A DNA stretch of 10,629 nucleotides from CAXMPK01 sp964195405 (GTDB taxonomy: Bacteria; Actinomycetota; Acidimicrobiia; Spongiisociales; ZC4RG35), in NCBI GenBank assembly GCA_964195405.1, contig CAXMPK010000006.1, forward strand, positions 1 through 10,629, written 5' to 3'. This document shows, one piece after another, positions 8,071-10,629 of this stretch. Under the pieces are notes generated by a model. It was given only the letters and a program-made list of their open reading frames with translations, was not told the DNA's origin and made no database searches. The position numbers were made by a program, and so were the translations under genes. Numbering within the stretch: the first letter of the stretch is position 1; every line of letters starts with the position of its first letter.

Positions 8071-8259
8071 GGGAGAACAGTAAAGGTGCGACCACTCATA
8101 GTTCAGCCCGACGACAAGTCACGGACACAGGAAGAACCCACAACTCGCTCATAACGCAGGGCGAACCACATTCGACTCTCAGTTGAAGCCACTTTCCCAG
8201 GATCAAGGAAAGGCTCCGCTTCGATGTTCCCGCTCGAAGGTCTGGTTATTGGCGTCAAG
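8071..8259. other. Intergenic region between the lipoprotein gene and the cupredoxin-like operon
   Basis: No coding frame is supported. It holds the candidate promoter next to 8070, a weak copy of the recurrent element at 8146-8157 (CGCTCATAACGC), and a short 6-bp hairpin (8192-8197 with 8207-8212) too weak to call a terminator. Confidence 0.45.
8077..8105 (-). promoter_or_regulatory. Candidate promoter giving a leaderless transcript for the cupredoxin-like operon
   Basis: On the minus strand TGAACT (8105-8100) and TACTGT (8082-8077) are separated by 17 nt. Only 6 nt lie between TACTGT and the ATG at 8070, so a start site at the usual 7 nt from the -10 box would coincide with the A of ATG. 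No ribosome site is present, which fits leaderless translation, common in Actinomycetota. The -35 match is poor. Confidence 0.4.
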
Positions 8260-8658
8260 TCACTCGTCGATGATGAGAATCCCGCCGTTCTCGCCTATCA
8301 CTTCCACCAGCACTGCGATGCCCTTCGGGGCAGACTGGGAGAGCCTGCTAGACGGTTCATCATTGACATGACAAGAGAAACGAAAGCCAGGTTCTGCTGG
8401 TTGTCCACCGGGACACGAAACGAAGAGAGGACAACTGTGAGCAGTCAGAAAGACTCTCAGTACATTGTCAGGAGCCGCCCCCGAGGGTTCAACCCGGCCT
8501 AAGCGTTCGCAATAGCTGTGGTCATCCAACTGCCGCTCGACTGCCGACTCGACATCCCTGGAGTCGAGCGTTTCGGTGGGTGTCGCGCACGCGCTCAGTC
8601 CCAAGGCAGCTATCAAGAGCACCGCCGGGCCTTTGGTCGAAAGAACACTCACACCCAT
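8260..8658 (-). CDS. Small lipoprotein, possibly DUF4333-like
   Basis: 132 residues from the ATG at 8658. The signal peptide has a hydrophobic core AVLLIAALG and lipobox LSAC with C24. The frame opens further upstream to 8847, but that extension is Arg/His-rich, overlaps the membrane-protein gene and places the signal peptide internally, so the shorter start is preferred; a GTG two codons later is also possible. The mature part begins with an amphipathic segment (DVESAVERQLDD). It has Cys at 50, 76, 82 and 96, with a SCPGG...PGFRFSC pattern at 81-96 recalling DUF4333, an actinobacterial domain of unknown function with a similar CP...G..F.C core. The middle part (49-75) does not fit that domain well. 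It lies 59 bp downstream of the polytopic gene at 8718-9506 and is probably co-transcribed with it. Confidence 0.68.
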   Translation of the reverse strand: MGVSVLSTKGPAVLLIAALGLSACATPTETLDSRDVESAVERQLDDHSYCERLGRVEPSGAAPDNVLRVFLTAHSCPLFVSCPGGQPAEPGFRFSCHVNDEPSSRLSQSAPKGIAVLVEVIGENGGILIIDE

Positions 8659-8717
8659 GACTCTAAGAAAGCACGCAGACTGACGACCGTGGGCGCACCG
8701 ATTGTGGGCGGCTGTCG

Positions 8718-9506
8718 CTAGAGGATGTGTGTGATCTCTGTTGTCAGATCGACGGCTCCGGCTGTTGCGGTGAGTGCCAGTGATGTCTTGCCGATCGTGT
8801 TCAGGGTTCGCGATGGGGTGTCTGCGCCTCGTAAGTGTTGAACCCACCAGACGATGGTCGCAAGCGATGTCGCTGTGAGGAATACACCTGTCCAGATCGG
8901 CGGCTTCGCACAGGAACAGAACTCTCGGGTGAACATGCTGGCGAACGTCGGGATTATGAGGGGTGCCGCCATTGCAATCATCAGCGAGTAGACAACGATG
9001 CCGAAGGTTCGTGGCTGGTCGGGCATCTTGTTGTCGAGCAGTCCATCAAACCAGTACAACACGACACCAAACAAGAAGAGAAGGGCGACCAGCAGGACTA
9101 GGTCAAGTCGGGGGTCTTGAAGGATGAAGAAGTCCCTGTTGCCGGCGTGGATGAGGAAGGACCCTCCGATGGCAACAGCCCCCAATCCGACCAGTGCAGC
9201 TTTTTTCGGTATCCACTCCCGGACCAACACCCAGACCACCCCAGCGAGAAGCCCGCTGAGGAGCCCTCCAAAGATGATTAGTCCAATGGTCCCCTCAACT
9301 GTGAATTCGCCAATCCGAGCCCCGGACTCGGTTATTCGGCCTAAAGCTTCGGGATGGAGAAGTCGGGACACAAACATCACGAAACGCCCGCCGACACCTA
9401 AAACGACAACACCCGCAATCGCACCAGCAAGGCCGCCGAGAGCAACGGTGCGAACCAATCCCACCAGACGGACAGCGAGACTCTCAGCTTTCCCTGTAAC
9501 AGTCAT
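8718..9506 (-). CDS. Polytopic membrane protein of unknown function
   Basis: 262 residues with about seven hydrophobic segments at roughly 20-40, 72-96, 103-119, 134-152, 167-190, 203-222 and 237-255. Between the first two is a recognisable block, GGRFVMFVSRLLHPEALGRI (39-58) followed by GARIGEFTVEGTIGLIIFGG (62-81), which resembles a family of uncharacterised actinobacterial membrane proteins; this is from memory. A loop with FCSCAKPP (196-203) could form a disulfide or bind metal. The ATG at 9506 is well supported: GGAGGTGA, a near-perfect anti-16S complement, lies just upstream with 6 nt between GGAGG and ATG. The gene ends in TAG. No enzymatic motif was found. The following lipoprotein gene is 59 bp away in the same direction. 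Confidence 0.85.
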   Translation of the reverse strand: MTVTGKAESLAVRLVGLVRTVALGGLAGAIAGVVVLGVGGRFVMFVSRLLHPEALGRITESGARIGEFTVEGTIGLIIFGGLLSGLLAGVVWVLVREWIPKKAALVGLGAVAIGGSFLIHAGNRDFFILQDPRLDLVLLVALLFLFGVVLYWFDGLLDNKMPDQPRTFGIVVYSLMIAMAAPLIIPTFASMFTREFCSCAKPPIWTGVFLTATSLATIVWWVQHLRGADTPSRTLNTIGKTSLALTATAGAVDLTTEITHIL

Positions 9507-9547
9507 CCATCACCTCCCCATCGAATTCGAACGTACATAGTCACAGA

Positions 9548-9560
9548 CGCACACAACGGC
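9548..9560 (+). repeat. Imperfect copy of the 17-bp element
   Basis: CGCACACAACGGC matches the core of the right-hand repeat (CGCACATAACGGC at 10023-10035 region) at 12 of 13 positions. It lies 41 bp upstream of the membrane-protein start at 9506, in the same orientation relative to that gene as the right-hand copy is to the gene starting at 9929. Confidence 0.5.
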
Positions 9561-9615
9561 ACTCAGGGGCGGCATCTCCGGACGTTTCGCAAGGAACGCT
9601 CGGATCTTGTGGTTT

Positions 9616-9648
9616 GTGGTGGGCCGAACCGCTTGGCCGGCCCACCAC
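9616..9648 (-). terminator. Hairpin after the small secreted protein gene, terminator-like
   Basis: Perfect 11-bp GC-rich stem: GTGGTGGGCCG (9616-9626) pairs with CGGCCCACCAC (9638-9648) around an 11-nt loop. It starts 8 bp past the end of the small secreted gene. On the minus strand no T-tract follows (AAACCACAAG), so it is not a canonical intrinsic terminator. Actinobacterial terminators often lack the T-tract. Confidence 0.5.
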
Positions 9649-9656
9649 TCGGTCCT

Positions 9657-9929
9657 CTACGGACAGGTGTCCTTGTAGACGTTCACTGGTGAGTGGCCCT
9701 TACCGAGGTCACGGTTGGACTCGTCAGTAGCCCCAAGGTGGACGTTGGAGTGGAATCGGTGGTAGCCACCGTGGCTGGCGTCGTCGATCGACGTCTGGCC
9801 CTGTGCGACCTGATGGCAGTTCCCATTAGGCGTCTCGACAAAATGGTCATGTCCGGCAAATGCCGGGACAGCCAACACCACGATCAACGCCATTGCCGAC
9901 AGGGCAACAGTCACTGTTCTGCGGAACAC
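9657..9929 (-). CDS. Small His-rich secreted protein
   Basis: 90 residues. A clear Sec signal peptide (RR near the start, hydrophobic core ALSAMALIVVLAV) has a predicted cleavage AFA|G after residue 25. The mature part, about 65 residues, begins GHDHF and is His-rich (H27, H29, H39, H53, H57, H60, H64, H79), with two Cys (C38 and C89) that could form one disulfide joining the two ends. The central part reads SHGGYHRFHSNVHLG. Metal binding is an inference from composition. The start is GTG (9929-9927), supported by AAGGAG 5 nt upstream (9940-9935). A GC-rich hairpin follows the TAG stop, so the gene is probably a separate transcription unit. I recall similar small exported proteins in actinobacteria but know of no function. 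Confidence 0.8.
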   Translation of the reverse strand: MFRRTVTVALSAMALIVVLAVPAFAGHDHFVETPNGNCHQVAQGQTSIDDASHGGYHRFHSNVHLGATDESNRDLGKGHSPVNVYKDTCP

Positions 9930-10019
9930 TGGATCTCCTTCTTATTTGTGGCCAGCTGATACCGGCCTCCGCACTACAGACGTTTCACACCGCCAATCGG
10001 GTGACAGAAAGTTCCACAA

Positions 10020-10036
10020 AACCGCACATAACGGCT
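10020..10036 (+). repeat. 17-bp inverted repeat, right copy
   Basis: Reads AACCGCACATAACGGCT on the plus strand, the exact reverse complement of 6042-6058. It lies 90 bp upstream of the secreted protein start and directly precedes the open frame of the broken plus-strand gene. Confidence 0.75.
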
Positions 10037-10417
10037 CAGTGTCATGCTTCGGAATCCTGGCCAGGGCATCAGAAGAGCGTCGGGCAGCCAGCGTCATCCA
10101 AGAAGCACACGACGCAATCACTGCCGTTTTCACCGCTGACCGTGACACCGATGGCAATGTGAGAGCAATGTGAGAGTTAAAGAAAGGGGCGTGGAGATTG
10201 GGCAAATATTCCTCCCAGACACCTCCGCCAATGAAGCGTTGCGCCAGATTGCGCAGGGACTCCTTGACGGAAAGATCAAAGACCTCCCTCTGCAAGTCCG
10301 CTAGACCATTGCGTGGTTGATGACGGCTCTAGATGCCAAGCTGTTCATTGAAGGAACCACTGAAGGCTCTGAGCCAGAAGTCAATCTGCGCCTATGGGTA
10401 TCCTTCAGCAACCAACT
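10037..10417 (+). pseudogene. Broken plus-strand gene with frameshifting 11-bp duplication and amber stop
   Basis: The only plus-strand coding remains between fhaB and pstP. The first part reads ILARASEERRAASVIQEAHD, AITAVFTADRDTDGNVR, then AM and TGA. Deleting one copy of the 11-bp tandem duplication (10154-10175) joins it in frame to VKERGVEIGQIFLPDTSANE and ALRQIAQGLLDGKIKDLPLQ. A TAG follows at 10302-10304, after which the same frame continues TIAWLMTALDAKLFIEGTTE, GSEPEVNLRLWVSF. All three pieces have plausible helical, acid/base-balanced composition, so this looks like one gene inactivated at least twice. There is no credible start: the frame runs back into the 17-bp repeat. The 3' part approaches the end of fhaB, which lies on the opposite strand. 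The family is not recognised. Confidence 0.55.
10154..10175 (+). repeat. 11-bp perfect tandem duplication
   Basis: GCAATGTGAGA occurs twice back to back. Eleven is not a multiple of three, and removing one unit fuses two plus-strand frames into one longer protein, so it looks like a recent slippage mutation that inactivated the gene. Confidence 0.8.
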
Positions 10418-10629
10418 TCATCTGACTTCCATCACTGTCTTGCCCACCTGGATGGTGTCACCGCGTCGGAGTTGAGTCGGTGCGGTAACACGCCTCCCGT
10501 TTACGTATGTTCCATTGGTGCTCCCCAAATCGTGGAGCATGATGCCGTTGTCCTGTGCCACCAACCTCATATGGAATTCGGAAGCGTAGGGATCGTCGAG
10601 GACAACGTCAGTCTCTGACGACCTACCCA
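10418..10629 (-). CDS. fhaB: FHA-domain protein, FhaB type (C-terminal part; N-terminus beyond window)
   Basis: 70 complete codons run in from the right edge and end at TGA (10420-10418). The visible part is most of an FHA domain, which binds phosphothreonine on kinase substrates. It reads GRSSETDVVLDDPYASEFHM, LHDLGSTNGTYVNGRRVT and RRGDTIQVGKTVMEVR. Conserved FHA residues are present: GR at the first loop, S-x-x-H in YASEFH, and the DLGSTNGT motif. Pattern and C-terminus match mycobacterial FhaB (also called FipA), which ends at an equivalent point and is normally followed at once by pstP. The N-terminal membrane-anchor region expected of FhaB lies outside the window. The FHA call is very secure; the FhaB identity is supported by the distant pstP-rodA-pbpA-pknB cluster on the same strand. 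Confidence 0.9.
   Translation of the reverse strand, partial: GRSSETDVVLDDPYASEFHMRLVAQDNGIMLHDLGSTNGTYVNGRRVTAPTQLRRGDTIQVGKTVMEVR

Noticed and set aside
8659..8847. N-terminal extension of the lipoprotein gene to 8847
   Set aside because: It would bury a good lipoprotein signal peptide at residue 64 and overlap the membrane-protein gene by 130 bp; the added residues are Arg/His-rich shadow-like sequence.
5900..10200. Integron cassette array with attC sites
   Set aside because: The recurrent element has AAC/GTT cores in cassette-like order, but no site shows a matching second half within 60-140 bp, and no integrase is visible. Kept only as an alternative for the repeated motif.
5880..10304. 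TAG recoding as an explanation for the two in-frame amber codons (5882-5880 and 10302-10304)
   Set aside because: TAG ends the intact genes at 8718 and 9657 at sensible places, and both interrupted frames also show other damage (missing start, 11-bp duplication).
10360..10408. 7-bp inverted repeat CTGAAGG/CCTTCAG after fhaB as a terminator
   Set aside because: The arms are 35 nt apart, have no T-tract and lie within the remnant coding frame.

Overview
The window looks like a moderately GC-rich actinobacterial chromosome segment. Every intact gene lies on the minus strand. The best taxonomic evidence is the cell-growth cluster: fhaB (right edge), then pstP, a SEDS-family rodA, pbpA and a PASTA-domain Ser/Thr kinase (left edge), in the same order as the mycobacterial fhaB-pstP-rodA-pbpA-pknB locus. 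Thr/Ser-rich lipoprotein linkers and frequent GTG/TTG starts fit Actinomycetota, perhaps Acidimicrobiia; the class is a guess.

Layout from right to left, the direction of transcription. 10629-10418: C-terminal end of an FHA-domain protein (FhaB type). 10417-10037: remains of a broken plus-strand gene with an 11-bp tandem duplication and an amber stop. 9929-9657: small His-rich secreted protein. 9506-8718 and 8658-8260: a polytopic membrane protein and a Cys-containing lipoprotein. 8070-6090: a tightly coupled three-gene unit made of a cupredoxin-like lipoprotein, a polytopic membrane protein of the family often labelled 'fenitrothion hydrolase', and a 49-residue single-pass protein. 6056-5694: a broken secreted-protein gene lacking its 5' end. 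5693-5313: no supported gene. 5312-1: pstP-rodA-pbpA-pknB, cut by the window edge inside the fourth PASTA domain.

The growth cluster works as a unit. RodA polymerises glycan, PbpA cross-links it, the PASTA kinase phosphorylates envelope-growth targets including FHA proteins, and PstP reverses that.

The unusual point is that fhaB and pstP, normally neighbours, are separated by about 5.1 kb of envelope genes and gene debris. A perfect 17-bp inverted repeat (6042-6058 and 10020-10036) brackets most of that block, and a broken gene lies directly outside each copy. Weaker copies of the same element lie 40-90 bp upstream of other gene starts, so it may be either a mobile-element end or a shared regulatory site. 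No transposase, integrase, tRNA, rRNA or CRISPR array was seen.
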